Notes: generated by a model not told the origin, from the sequence alone. A stretch of 64,000 nucleotides of DNA from DATFDN01 sp963756545 (GCA_963756545.1 CAVWNY010000006.1:7854-71853); one strand, 5' to 3'; positions 8,254 through 16,597 are shown, numbered from the stretch's first letter. Program-made: numbers and translations.

Positions 8254-9026
8254 GCGACGACGCCCTGCTGTCGGCGCGCGGTCTCTCGCTGTCGTTTGGC
8301 GCCATCCCGGCGCTGGCCGAGGTCGATGCCGATCTCTGGCCGGGCGAGATGCTGGCCGTGGTGGGCGAATCCGGATCGGGGAAAACGACGCTGCTGAACG
8401 CGCTTTCGGGTCGGATCGCACCCGACCGGGGGGCGGTGTGGTATCGCGATCCGGCCGGGCATCTGCACGATGTCCACGCGATGCCGCCGCCGCGGCTGCG
8501 CCGGCTGCACCGCTCCGATTGGGGCTTCGTGCAGCAGGACCCGCGCGAAAGCCTGCGCATGGCCGTTAGTGCCGGCGGCAACATCGGGGAGCGGCTGATG
8601 GCGCAGGGCGCCCGGCATTACGGGCGGATCCGCGACGAGGCCCTGGACTGGCTGGAGCAGGTCGAGATCGACGCGACTCGCATCGACGATTTGCCGCGCA
8701 CCTTCTCTGGCGGGATGCTCCAGCGGCTGCAGATCGCGCGGGTGCTGGTCACGCATCCGCGGCTGGTGTTCATGGACGAGCCGACCGGCGGACTGGATGT
8801 CTCCGTGCAGGCGCGGCTGCTCGACCTGATCCGCACGCTGGTCGCCCGCTTCGGGATCGCCGCGGTCCTCGTCACGCACGACATCGCCGTGGCGCGCCTG
8901 CTCGCGCAAAGGATCATGGTGATGCAGCGCGGCCGGGTGGTGGAGGCGGGGCTGACTGATCAGGTCCTCGACGACCCGCGCCATCCATATACGCAACTGC
9001 TGGTGAGTTCGGTGCTTCAGGCATGA
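8250..9026 (+). CDS. phnK: C-P lyase ATP-binding protein PhnK
   Basis: 258 aa; its ATG overlaps the phnJ stop (ATGA). ABC ATPase with Walker A GESGSGKT (39-46), a Q-loop in FVQQDPRESL, signature FSGGMLQR, Walker B LVFMDEP and the H-loop in LVTHDIAVA. PhnK docks on the PhnJ faces of the core complex; no membrane permease is involved. It ends the first tight block of the operon: the next gene, phnL, lies 484 bp away behind the repeated structured leader. Confidence 0.94.
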   Translation: MSDDALLSARGLSLSFGAIPALAEVDADLWPGEMLAVVGESGSGKTTLLNALSGRIAPDRGAVWYRDPAGHLHDVHAMPPPRLRRLHRSDWGFVQQDPRESLRMAVSAGGNIGERLMAQGARHYGRIRDEALDWLEQVEIDATRIDDLPRTFSGGMLQRLQIARVLVTHPRLVFMDEPTGGLDVSVQARLLDLIRTLVARFGIAAVLVTHDIAVARLLAQRIMVMQRGRVVEAGLTDQVLDDPRHPYTQLLVSSVLQA

Positions 9027-9072
9027 GCGGGGCATGCCGATCGTTGCCGGCCTGGGGCGGCCAGGGTATCAG

Positions 9073-9204
9073 AGAACCGGAGGGTGGCCTTGCGGCCACG
9101 CTCCGGCCTCCGATGGGTCAGAGGCGGATCGGCAGTGCAATAGTGATCCGCCTCGTCCCCCACCGGGAGGATAGCGCGATGCGCATGGGCATCGGTTCCT
9201 CCCG
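9073..9204 (+). ncRNA. Candidate structured leader RNA, copy 1 (three hairpins)
   Basis: Three stems in order. Hairpin A (9077-9106): 12 pairs plus one mismatch around a TTGC loop. Hairpin B: GAGGCGGATC (9121-9130) with GATCCGCCTC (9145-9154), a perfect 10-bp stem with a 14-nt loop. Hairpin C: outer CGGGAGGA (9164-9171) with TCCTCCCG (9197-9204), inner CGATGC (9177-9182) with GCATCG (9189-9194). The outer arm of C is a Shine-Dalgarno and the inner arm holds ATG 9179. I do not recognise it as a known riboswitch class. Confidence 0.5.
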
Positions 9205-9283
9205 ATACTCTCCCGTTGATGATGAAGGAGGCGTTGACCCGCGCAGGATGGTCGTTGCTGTTGCGCGCGGATCGTGGTACTGG

Positions 9284-9415
9284 GGAACCGGAGAGTGGTT
9301 TTCGCCACCCCCCGGCTCCTCCAGTGGGTCAGAGGCGGATCGTGAGTGACACCGTGATCCGCCTCGAACCCCACCGGAAGGAGAACGCGATGCGCACTGG
9401 CATCGGCTCCTCCCG
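9284..9415 (+). ncRNA. Candidate structured leader RNA, copy 2 (three hairpins)
   Basis: Same architecture as copy 1. Hairpin A is weaker here: CCGG (9288-9291)/CCGG (9312-9315) plus GTGG (9295-9298)/CCAC (9305-9308) round a TTTTCG loop. Hairpin B: arms identical to copy 1 at 9332-9341 and 9356-9365, with a different 14-nt loop. Hairpin C: CGGAAGGAG (9375-9383) with CTCCTCCCG (9407-9415), 8 of 9 pairs, and inner CGATGC (9388-9393) with GCATCG (9400-9405). Stems kept while loops changed argues for structure. Confidence 0.5.
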
Positions 9416-9510
9416 TGGCGGCGGCGCCCTTATCGGCCGGGCACGATGCCCGGTTGTCCGGGCCCGCCGCATTCGGATGTTCGCTCGCCGCCCATGAAGA
9501 AGGCGTTGAC

Positions 9511-10212
9511 ATGCCCCGGCTGATGCTGCGCGCTGCCGGGCTCGACAAAGGCTTCACGCTCCACCTTCAGGGAGGCGTGCGCATTCAGGTGCTGGCCGGT
9601 GTCGATCTCGACGTGCGCGCCGGCGAGTGCGTCGCGCTGTCGGGTCCGTCGGGGGCCGGGAAATCCACGCTGATGCGCAGTCTGTACGGCAACTACCGCG
9701 CCGATGGCGGGCGCGTGCTGGTGTGTCATCGGGGCGCGATGATCGACATCGCGCGGGCCGACCCTCGCACGGTCCTCGCGATAAGGCGCGAGACGCTCGG
9801 CTATGTCAGCCAGTTCCTGCGCGTGGTGCCGCGCGTCGGGGCGCTCGATCTGGTCGCGGAAGCGGCGGTCGGGCGCGGCGCACGACCCGATGCGGCGCGC
9901 GTGCGGGCGGAGATGCTGCTGCTGCGGCTCAACATTCCGCGCCGGCTGCACGCGCTGCCGCCGGCCACCTTCTCGGGCGGCGAGCAGCAGCGGGTGAACC
10001 TCGCGCGCGGCTTCATCGCGGGCCATCCCGTTCTGCTGCTCGACGAGCCGACCGCGGCGCTGGACGCGGCGAACCGCGCGGTGGTGATCGGGTTGGTCCG
10101 CGAGGCGAAGGTCCAGGGCACGGCGATCGTCGGCATCTTCCACGATGCCGAGGTACGCGCCGCCGTCGCGGATCGCACCTTCGAGATGCAACCGCTTCAG
10201 GACGCCGCATGA
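9511..10212 (+). CDS. phnL: C-P lyase ATP-binding protein PhnL
   Basis: 233 aa. ABC ATPase with Walker A GPSGAGKST (45-53), FSGGEQQRVNLARG signature and LLLDEPTAALD Walker B; FTLHLQGGVRIQVLAGV is the usual PhnL N-terminal region. PhnL joins PhnK on the C-P lyase core and is required for the ribosyltransferase step. ATG 9511 follows the second copy of the duplicated leader. It overlaps phnM by 4 bp. Confidence 0.93.
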   Translation: MPRLMLRAAGLDKGFTLHLQGGVRIQVLAGVDLDVRAGECVALSGPSGAGKSTLMRSLYGNYRADGGRVLVCHRGAMIDIARADPRTVLAIRRETLGYVSQFLRVVPRVGALDLVAEAAVGRGARPDAARVRAEMLLLRLNIPRRLHALPPATFSGGEQQRVNLARGFIAGHPVLLLDEPTAALDAANRAVVIGLVREAKVQGTAIVGIFHDAEVRAAVADRTFEMQPLQDAA

Positions 10213-11345
10213 ACGACGAGACGGTCATCACCAACGCTGTGCTGGTGCTGCCTGACGAAGTGCTGCATGGCACCCTGGTGCTGCGCGGCGGCGTGATCGC
10301 GGACGTGCAGCCGGGCGCGAGCGGCCTGCCCGGCGCGATCGACGCGGAGGGCGAGCATGTCATCCCCGGCTTGATCGACCTGCACACCGACAACCTCGAA
10401 CGTCAGGTGCAGCCGCGCAGCAACGCGCGTTGGCCTTCGCGCTCCGCGATGATCGCGCATGATGCGCAATGCGCGGCGGCCGGCGTCACCACCGTCCTTG
10501 ACGCGCTGTGCCTCGGCGATCTTGGCTTCGACAAGGACCGCGTGCGGACCTTCCGCGAGGGCGTGGCCGACATCGACGCGCTAGCGGCGGCCCGCGTGCT
10601 GCGCGTCGAGCACTTCCTGCATCTGCGCTGCGAGATTCCGGCCGACGATATGCTCTCGCTGTTCGCCCCGGTTGCCGACCACAAGCGCCTTCGCATGGTC
10701 AGCCTGATGGACCACACGCCGGGCGTCGGGCAGTACGCCAATCTCGACGTTTACCGCGCGCTCCGGCGCGGAATCGGCGCCTCCGACGAGGAGATCGACG
10801 GCCGGATCATAGAGTTGCGTAGCAACCGCGCACGCCTGCGCGGCCCGAACCGGCGCGCGGTGCTCGGCCGGCTCGCCGGGCGCGATGTCGCGCTCGCCAG
10901 CCACGACGACCGCACGGCAGCCGAGGTGGCGGAGAACGCGGCCGACGGCATCGGGGTGAGCGAGTTTCCCGTCACGATGGAGGCGGCACGTGCCGCCAAG
11001 GCGGCTGGGATGGCGGTGATCGCCGGGGCGCCGAACATCGTGCGTGGCGGCTCGCACTCGGGCAACGTCGCCGTGCTCGATCTGATCGACGCCGGCGCGG
11101 TGGACGCGCTCGCGTCGGACTATGTGCCGAGCAGCCTGGTGGAGGCGGTTTTCCTGTGCGCGCGGCGTGGCCTGACCCTGCACGCGGCCGTCGGGTTGAT
11201 CACGGCGGCGCCGGCGCGCATCGTCGGGCTGCACGATCGCGGGCGGATCGTGCCGGGCCTGCGCGCCGATCTCGTCCGCGTGCGGCTGCACGGGGAATTG
11301 GCGGTGGTGCGTGCTGCATGGAGGGCCGGGGAGCGGGTCGCGTGA
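10209..11345 (+). CDS. phnM: Alpha-D-ribose 1-methylphosphonate 5-triphosphate diphosphatase PhnM (canonical)
   Basis: 378 aa. VIPGLIDLHTDNLERQVQPR and HDAQCAAAGVTTVLDA match canonical PhnM; RVEHFLHLRCEIP, SLMDHTPGVGQ, ALASHDDRTAAEVAE and APNIVRGGSHSGNVA complete the metal centre and fold. It removes pyrophosphate after the PhnGHIL step. ATGA overlap with phnL and TGA/GTG overlap with the next gene place it firmly in the operon. Confidence 0.95.
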   Translation: MNDETVITNAVLVLPDEVLHGTLVLRGGVIADVQPGASGLPGAIDAEGEHVIPGLIDLHTDNLERQVQPRSNARWPSRSAMIAHDAQCAAAGVTTVLDALCLGDLGFDKDRVRTFREGVADIDALAAARVLRVEHFLHLRCEIPADDMLSLFAPVADHKRLRMVSLMDHTPGVGQYANLDVYRALRRGIGASDEEIDGRIIELRSNRARLRGPNRRAVLGRLAGRDVALASHDDRTAAEVAENAADGIGVSEFPVTMEAARAAKAAGMAVIAGAPNIVRGGSHSGNVAVLDLIDAGAVDALASDYVPSSLVEAVFLCARRGLTLHAAVGLITAAPARIVGLHDRGRIVPGLRADLVRVRLHGELAVVRAAWRAGERVA

Positions 11346-12031
11346 ACTGGCCGGTGGAGGCGCGCGTCGCCGTCTATTATGCGCCCGAGCCGGCTGACCC
11401 GCTGTTCGCCGCCGGGGCGACTTGGCTGGGCCGCGATCCCGAGAGCGGCGCGCCGGCGCCGCAGCCCGATATCCCAGACATCGCGGCGGTCACGGCGGAG
11501 CCGAGCCTCTATGGCTTCCACGCGACGTTGAAGCCGCCGATGCGGTTGAATCCCGGCGCCACCTGGGAGGCTTTGGTGGAGGCGACGGCCGGGCTTGCCG
11601 CGTCCGTTGCCCCGTTCGAGTTGCCGACGCTGACGGTCGCCGACGTGCATGGCTTCCTGGCGCTGCGCGAGACCGAGCCGTGCGTCGCGCTGCAGGCCCT
11701 GAGCGATCACTGCGTCGCGGCCTTGGATGCCTTCCGCGCGCCGCCGGAGCCGCCGGAGTTGGAGCGGCGGCGCCGCACCGGGCTGTCGGGGGGGCAGGAT
11801 GCGATGCTGCGCCGCTGGGGCTATCCGTACGTGTTCGGCGCATGGTTTTTCCACATGACGTTGACACGTCGGCTCGGCGTGGCGGAGCGCGGCCTCTACA
11901 TGCCGGAAGCGGAACGCCATTTCGCCCGCGCGCTGTTGGAGCCGCGTCGCGTCGGCGCGATCTGCCTGTTCACCCAGGCAGCGCCGGGAGAACCGTTCCT
12001 GCTGGCAAAGCGCCTGACCTTGCGCGGCTGA
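11342..12031 (+). CDS. DUF1045 phosphonate-operon protein (2H phosphoesterase)
   Basis: 229 aa from a GTG overlapping the phnM stop. Two H-x-T-L motifs, HATLKPP (60-66) and HMTLTRR (from residue 171), are the twin catalytic motifs of the 2H phosphoesterase superfamily. The family is recurrent in phn operons (putative phosphonate metabolism protein). No phnP is present in the window, so opening of the cyclic ribose 1,2-phosphate is a reasonable inferred role. It converges with phnN, overlapping 62 bp. Confidence 0.88.
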   Translation: MNWPVEARVAVYYAPEPADPLFAAGATWLGRDPESGAPAPQPDIPDIAAVTAEPSLYGFHATLKPPMRLNPGATWEALVEATAGLAASVAPFELPTLTVADVHGFLALRETEPCVALQALSDHCVAALDAFRAPPEPPELERRRRTGLSGGQDAMLRRWGYPYVFGAWFFHMTLTRRLGVAERGLYMPEAERHFARALLEPRRVGAICLFTQAAPGEPFLLAKRLTLRG

Positions 12032-12548
12032 TAGCGGCCAGGAACCGAGCCGCGCCCTCGGCGAGGCTCGCGTCGTTCAGCACCGTCTCGATGGGCACGC
12101 AATCCGGCAACGCGATGCTGCGCGACAGTCGTGCCGTGCGTGCGGCCGCATCCTCTCGCCCGCGCGCGGCGAGTCGGGCCGCCAGCACGGCAGGCGGCGC
12201 CGCGACCTCGATCACCCGCACGGGAAAGCGCGCGGCGGCTTCCGCGATCACGCCGCGCGAAACATTGGCAATGACGACGTGCCCGGCCATCATCTCTTCG
12301 GCGACGACTTCGGAGATCCCGTAGTGCAGTCCGTGCGCGGTCCAGGCGAACGCGAAGCGGCGGCCCGCGAAATCCTCTTGCGTCGCCTCCTCGTGCGCCT
12401 CGCCACCCGCCCCGGCCGGGCGGGTGATGACCCGCCGGGCGAAGCGGACGCACGGATCGTCGCGCAGGGCTTCGCGGGCGGCGTCGATCAGCGTGTCCTT
12501 GCCGGCCCCGCTGGGACCGACCACCAGCACCAGCACGCCCGTTTCCAT
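11970..12548 (-). CDS. phnN: Ribose 1,5-bisphosphokinase PhnN
   Basis: 192 aa. P-loop GPSGAGKDT (11-19), then RRVITRPAGAGGEAHE and FAFAWTAHGLHYGI, conserved in PhnN and guanylate-kinase relatives. The enzyme phosphorylates ribose 1,5-bisphosphate to PRPP, the last step of phosphonate carbon salvage. It is on the opposite strand from phnG-M and overlaps the DUF1045 gene tail to tail. Confidence 0.93.
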   Translation of the reverse strand: METGVLVLVVGPSGAGKDTLIDAAREALRDDPCVRFARRVITRPAGAGGEAHEEATQEDFAGRRFAFAWTAHGLHYGISEVVAEEMMAGHVVIANVSRGVIAEAAARFPVRVIEVAAPPAVLAARLAARGREDAAARTARLSRSIALPDCVPIETVLNDASLAEGAARFLAAISRARSGALPAGTVLPALPG

Positions 12549-12601
12549 CCGCGCATCTTCGGATTAGCCTGCCGCCCGCGCAAGCGTGGAGCAACCGAAC
12601 G

Positions 12602-14377
12602 ATGTTCACCACCCGCCCGGAGATCGCCGGCACGTTCGGCGTCGTGGCCAGCACCCACTGGCTGGCGAGCCAGGTCGGCATGTCGGTGCTGGAGCGCGGC
12701 GGCAACGCCTTCGATGCCGCCGTCGCCGCCGCCTTCACGCTGCATGTGGCCGAGCCGCATTTGAACGGGCCGGGGGGCGATGCGCCGCTGATCCTGCACA
12801 GCGCGCACACCGGCACCCAGCACGTGATCTGCGGCCAGGGCGTCTCGCCGCGTGCGGCGACCTTGGAGCGCTTCGCCGATCTTGGGGTGGACCTCATCCC
12901 GGCAACGGGGCTGCTGCCCGCCGTTGTTCCGGGCGCGTTCGATGCCTGGTGCCTCATGCTGCGCGACTGGGGCACGTGGGAGCTGAAGGACGTGCTGGCC
13001 TACGCGATCGGCTACGCCCGCGACGGCGCGCCGATCGTGCCGCGCATCAGCGCCACCATCGAGGGCGTGCGCCCGCTGTTCGAGGCGGAGTGGCCGACAT
13101 CGGCCGCCGTTTTTCTGCCGCACGGCCGCGTGCCGGCGCCCAATTCGCTGTTCGCGCGCCCCGCGCTAGCCGACACGCTGGAGCGCGTGTGCCGCGAGGC
13201 GGTGGGCGCGAGCCGGGAGGCGCGGATCGAGGCTGCGCGCAATGCCTGGTATCGCGGCTTCGTCGCCGAGGCGGTGGACCGATTTTTCCGCTCGACCGCC
13301 GTGCTGGATGTGTCCGGACGACGCCATCGCGGACTGCTGGCGGCGGACGACTTCGCCGGCTGGGCGGCGACCGTCGAGGAGCCGATCGCCTATGACTACC
13401 ACGGCCACACGGTCCTGAAATGCGGGCCGTGGAGCCAGGGGCCGGTGTTTCTTCAGCAACTCGCGTTGCTGCGCGGCTTCGATCTCGACGCGATGGACCC
13501 GGTGGGCGCGGACTTCGTGCATACCGTGGTCGAATGCGCGAAACTCGCCTACGCGGATCGGGAGGCGTGGTACGGCGACCCGCGCTTCGGCGACGTCCCG
13601 CTCTCGGCGCTGCTGTCGGATGCCTACAACATCCAGCGTCGCCGGCTGGTCGGTGCGGAGGCGTCGATGGCGCTGCGGCCGGGCGAGTTAGACGGCCGCA
13701 CCAACTGGGTCGATCACGAGGCGGCCGCGCGCGCGTCTATGGTGCCGAATGCGGCCGGCGCGGGCGAGCCCACGGTCTCGCGCCTCGGCGTAATCGGCGC
13801 GGATACCTGCCATATCGACGTGATCGATCGCCATGGCAACATGGTCAGCGCGACGCCCTCGGGCGGGTGGCTGCAATCCTCTCCGGTCATTCCCGAACTG
13901 GGATTTCCGATGGGCACGCGCGGGCAGATGTTCTGGCTGCGCCCCGGATTGCCGAACAGCCTTGAGCCCGGCAAGCGCCCGCGCACCACGCTCTCGCCGA
14001 GTTTCGCGTTGCGCGAGGGCACGCCCTGGATGGCGTTCGGCACGCCGGGCGGCGAACAGCAGGATCAGTGGTCCTCGATCATGTTCCTGCGGATGGTCCA
14101 CCACAACATGAACATCCAGGAGGCGATCGACGCGCCCAGCTTCCACACCGAGCACTGGCCGTCGAGCTTCTGGCCGCGCGCCGCGCGGCCGGGGAAGGTC
14201 GTGCTGGAGGGGCGCTATCCCGACGCGGTACTCGAAGCCCTGCGTCGACGCGGGCACAAGGCGGAAAAGGGCGAGGATTGGTCGGAGGGCCGCCTGAGCG
14301 GCGCCCGGACCGAGGCCGGGCAGTTCCGTGCTGGCGCCAACCCGCGCGGGATGCAGGGCTATGCGGTCGGGCGGTAA
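12602..14377 (+). CDS. Gamma-glutamyltransferase family protein
   Basis: 591 aa Ntn-hydrolase of the GGT family. VLERGGNAFDAAVAAAFTLH and HLNGPGGDA are the N-terminal hallmarks. GADTCHIDVIDRHGNMVS holds the autocleavage/catalytic Thr (here T-C-H instead of the usual T-T-H), followed by the small subunit. PRTTLSPSFALREG and GTPGGEQQDQW are conserved. No signal peptide, so probably cytoplasmic. Divergent from phnN with 53 bp between. Substrate unknown; homologues include acylases. Confidence 0.87.
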   Translation: MFTTRPEIAGTFGVVASTHWLASQVGMSVLERGGNAFDAAVAAAFTLHVAEPHLNGPGGDAPLILHSAHTGTQHVICGQGVSPRAATLERFADLGVDLIPATGLLPAVVPGAFDAWCLMLRDWGTWELKDVLAYAIGYARDGAPIVPRISATIEGVRPLFEAEWPTSAAVFLPHGRVPAPNSLFARPALADTLERVCREAVGASREARIEAARNAWYRGFVAEAVDRFFRSTAVLDVSGRRHRGLLAADDFAGWAATVEEPIAYDYHGHTVLKCGPWSQGPVFLQQLALLRGFDLDAMDPVGADFVHTVVECAKLAYADREAWYGDPRFGDVPLSALLSDAYNIQRRRLVGAEASMALRPGELDGRTNWVDHEAAARASMVPNAAGAGEPTVSRLGVIGADTCHIDVIDRHGNMVSATPSGGWLQSSPVIPELGFPMGTRGQMFWLRPGLPNSLEPGKRPRTTLSPSFALREGTPWMAFGTPGGEQQDQWSSIMFLRMVHHNMNIQEAIDAPSFHTEHWPSSFWPRAARPGKVVLEGRYPDAVLEALRRRGHKAEKGEDWSEGRLSGARTEAGQFRAGANPRGMQGYAVGR

Positions 14378-14407
14378 CAGGCCTTCGTGAGACCGGTTGG
14401 GGAAAGA

Positions 14408-14443
14408 ACCTCCCCTCCCCTTGCGGGAGGGGTTGGGGAGGGT
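14408..14443. repeat. Dispersed G/C-run palindrome, single unit
   Basis: CCTCCCCTCCCCTTGCGGGA continuing into AGGGGTTGGGGAGGGT forms a hairpin. The same unit occurs twice, in inverted orientation, at 26062-26159. REP-like intergenic repeat placed just after the GGT gene, where it may also end transcripts. Confidence 0.7.
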
Positions 14444-14480
14444 CAGTCGGGCGGTTGGCGCAACCGCCGGTTCGTGGAGG

Positions 14481-14684
14481 TCAGCCTTCCAAGACGAACG
14501 TCACCTCCATGGTCACGCGGTACTCGGCGATCCTTGCGTTGCTCACGCTCGCCTTCTGTTCGATGATGTGAAGTCCCGTGATGCCGCGCAGCGTCTTGCT
14601 GGCGCGCTGTAGGCCCTCGCGCACCGCCGCGTCGAAGCTCTCGGCGGACGCCGCGGTAATCTTGCTCACGCTTGCTACAGCCAT
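14481..14684 (-). CDS. Dodecin (flavin-storage protein)
   Basis: 67 aa from ATG 14684, preceded by GGGAGGT. The whole protein matches dodecin: ASVSKITAASAESFDAAVRE, then KTLRGITGLHIIEQKA and the final strand YRVTMEVTFVLEG. Dodecins form hollow dodecamers that bind pairs of flavins or CoA and buffer free flavin. Convergent with the GGT-family gene. Confidence 0.93.
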   Translation of the reverse strand: MAVASVSKITAASAESFDAAVREGLQRASKTLRGITGLHIIEQKASVSNARIAEYRVTMEVTFVLEG

Positions 14685-14887
14685 CTCGACCTCCCTCGCC
14701 ATTGCTTGCGGGGACCAGCCCCGCGAAGCTGACGCAAGATGATAGGCGACGGCGCCAAGCCACGCCACGTCGGTCGGGTTCAGGCGATCGTGAGGATGCG
14801 GGAGCGCGGAAGGATGATGGCGGCGGAGGGTCGCCCCCGATTTCGGACGATGCTACTATCCATCTTGGGGATCGATGCCGTGCGCGG

Positions 14888-15748
14888 CTAGCCGCCCAGG
14901 AAGTCCCTCGTCCAGGCGTCGTAGTTCGTCTCGCGCAGCACCCGCTTCGTCAGGGCGGGCGGCGCCACGCCCTCCAGCTTGCCGGGCGGCGTGCCCTCGC
15001 GCAGCGCCTTCAAGGTTGCGTACACGGCCTGCACGGCGGCGGCGAAGGGCTGGTGGCCTTGCAGGGCGATCCGCACGCGCCGGCTGGCGAGATAGGCCTT
15101 GTCGAGCAGGTCGGGCGGCACGCCGCCCAGCAGCAGCGGGATGCGCACCGCGCCCGCCATCGCGTCCAGTTGCGGGCGGGTCAGCCCGCCGGCGATGAAC
15201 AGGCCATCGACGCCGGCTTGCTCGTAGGCGCGTGCCCGTGCGATCGCGTCCTCGATCCCGGTGACGCTCGGCGCGCTGGTGCGCCCGATCACGCAAAGCG
15301 CCTCGTCCTGTCGCCCCGCCAGCGCGGCCCGCATCTTGCCCACGCCCTCATCGAGCGGGATCAGCGCGGGCTTGGCTTCGCCGAAGCGGCGCGGCAGCGC
15401 GGTATCCTCGATGGTGAGCGCGGCGACGCCGGCGGTCTCCAGCTCCTGCACGGTGCGCATCACGCTGAGCGCGTTGCCGTAGCCGTGGTCGGCATCGACC
15501 ATCAGTGGCAGGTTGCCGGCACGGTTGATGCGGTAGGCCTGCTGGGCGAACTCGGTCAGCGTCAGCACGATGAGGTCGGGCGCGCCGAGCACCGTGAACG
15601 AGGCGATGGAGCCGGCGAACATGCCGATTTCGAACCCCAGGTCCTCGGCGATGCGCGCCGAGATCGGGTCGAACACGGAGCCCGGATGGATGCAGGCATC
15701 TCCGGCGAGGATGGCGCGGTAGCGTTCGCGGCGGGGGGTCCAGTGCAT
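14888..15748 (-). CDS. Oxaloacetate decarboxylase-like (isocitrate lyase/PEP mutase superfamily)
   Basis: 286 aa from ATG 15748 (GAGGAA upstream). PGSVFDPISARIAEDLGFE, FAGSIASFTVLGAPD and MVDADHGYGNALSVMRTVQE are the ICL/PEPM barrel motifs. The metal-binding stretch DADHGYG and EDTALPRRFG resemble Pseudomonas PA4872-type oxaloacetate decarboxylase rather than PEP mutase or methylisocitrate lyase, which carry a KKCGH-type catalytic loop. Probably decarboxylates oxaloacetate or an alkylated analogue. Monocistronic. Confidence 0.85.
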   Translation of the reverse strand: MHWTPRRERYRAILAGDACIHPGSVFDPISARIAEDLGFEIGMFAGSIASFTVLGAPDLIVLTLTEFAQQAYRINRAGNLPLMVDADHGYGNALSVMRTVQELETAGVAALTIEDTALPRRFGEAKPALIPLDEGVGKMRAALAGRQDEALCVIGRTSAPSVTGIEDAIARARAYEQAGVDGLFIAGGLTRPQLDAMAGAVRIPLLLGGVPPDLLDKAYLASRRVRIALQGHQPFAAAVQAVYATLKALREGTPPGKLEGVAPPALTKRVLRETNYDAWTRDFLGG

Positions 15749-15828
15749 GGGGTTCCTCAACGTCATCAATAACGCGAGCAATGCCTTTGTTCAGGATACG
15801 GGCAAAAAGTGGTCACACCTTCATCCAG

Positions 15829-16560
15829 TCATCTCAATGCCAAGGGCCGTGCCTTCAACCAGAGGAATAAGGGAATTCGGGTCCAGCGTTCCATGCGACT
15901 CCACCCGTCGCCAGCTTGGGGAACGGGTTCGCGGAGGGACGTGATTGCGAGCCCCGCATCCTCCAACGCAGTCGCGTAGGCTTCCAGTGGCCTCGACCAC
16001 CTGGCGAAACGCATTCGCAGGCCATCGCGCTCTTCGGTGGCTTCAACGCGCTTCCAGCCAAAGTAAGGGCCTTGAGTGATAAAGGGGGAAGTGGCCTCCG
16101 CAGTGGCGAAGCGCCCCCGATCGGAGAACGGATGCACGATCGAGATAACCAGCATCCCTGCGGGTCGCAGGACGCGCCTGATTTCTTTCAGGGTTGCCGG
16201 AACATCCTCGACATCCATCAGCACGTTATAAGCCATGACGAGATCGAAGCGGGCGTCCTCGAACGGTAGATCGGCCCCCGACGCGATGGCGTAGTCGTCA
16301 GCCGATCGCGCCTCCCTGGCCGCGCTCACCAATTCCCGAACAGGGTCTGACGCCGTGACCCTGTAGCCGCAGGCCTTCAGCACGCGCGAGACGCGACCCT
16401 CCCCACACCCCACCTCGAGCGCTTCGCCTTTGCCGGGGCCGAGGAAACCAATCAAGGCCTCTCGATAAGCCCAGAACGCGTCGTGATTTGGCGCACGCGC
16501 CCATTCGATCCACTCGCTGGAAACACGGGACCAATGTTCGCAGTCAGCATTTCTTGTCAC
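15829..16560 (-). CDS. Class I SAM-dependent methyltransferase
   Basis: 243 aa from GTG 16560. ALEVGCGEGRVSRVLKACG is SAM-binding motif I, VTASDPV motif II, FDLVMAYNVLMDV motif IV, and LRPAGMLVISIVHPF motif VI: a Methyltransf_11-type small-molecule methylase. Its DNA looks slightly less GC-biased than its neighbours. Substrate not predictable; it lies 37 bp upstream-strand of nothing obvious and 37 bp from the TPP gene end. Confidence 0.87.
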   Translation of the reverse strand: MTRNADCEHWSRVSSEWIEWARAPNHDAFWAYREALIGFLGPGKGEALEVGCGEGRVSRVLKACGYRVTASDPVRELVSAAREARSADDYAIASGADLPFEDARFDLVMAYNVLMDVEDVPATLKEIRRVLRPAGMLVISIVHPFSDRGRFATAEATSPFITQGPYFGWKRVEATEERDGLRMRFARWSRPLEAYATALEDAGLAITSLREPVPQAGDGWSRMERWTRIPLFLWLKARPLALR

Positions 16561-16597
16561 AAGCGCCCCTGCGGCTTGAAATCGAAAACGCGCCGCG

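Larger units (their letters stand above)
9073..9510 (+). repeat. Duplicated phnL leader (two tandem imperfect units)
   Basis: The two hairpin copies start 211 bp apart. Each unit ends with the same tail: ATGAAGGAGGCGTTGAC at 9222-9238 and ATGAAGAAGGCGTTGAC at 9494-9510 (16 of 17 identical). The second tail runs directly into the phnL ATG and supplies its ribosome site. Unit 2 carries about 60 extra bases between hairpin C and the tail. The simplest reading is duplication of the whole phnL 5' leader. No gene is otherwise supported in 9027-9510. Confidence 0.75.

Noticed and set aside
9023..9497. Two open frames sharing GQRRI, VIRL and GIGSSR blocks
   Set aside because: Their similarity is fully explained by the duplicated hairpin leader; no ribosome site for the long versions. 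Only the short internal starts are kept as a question.
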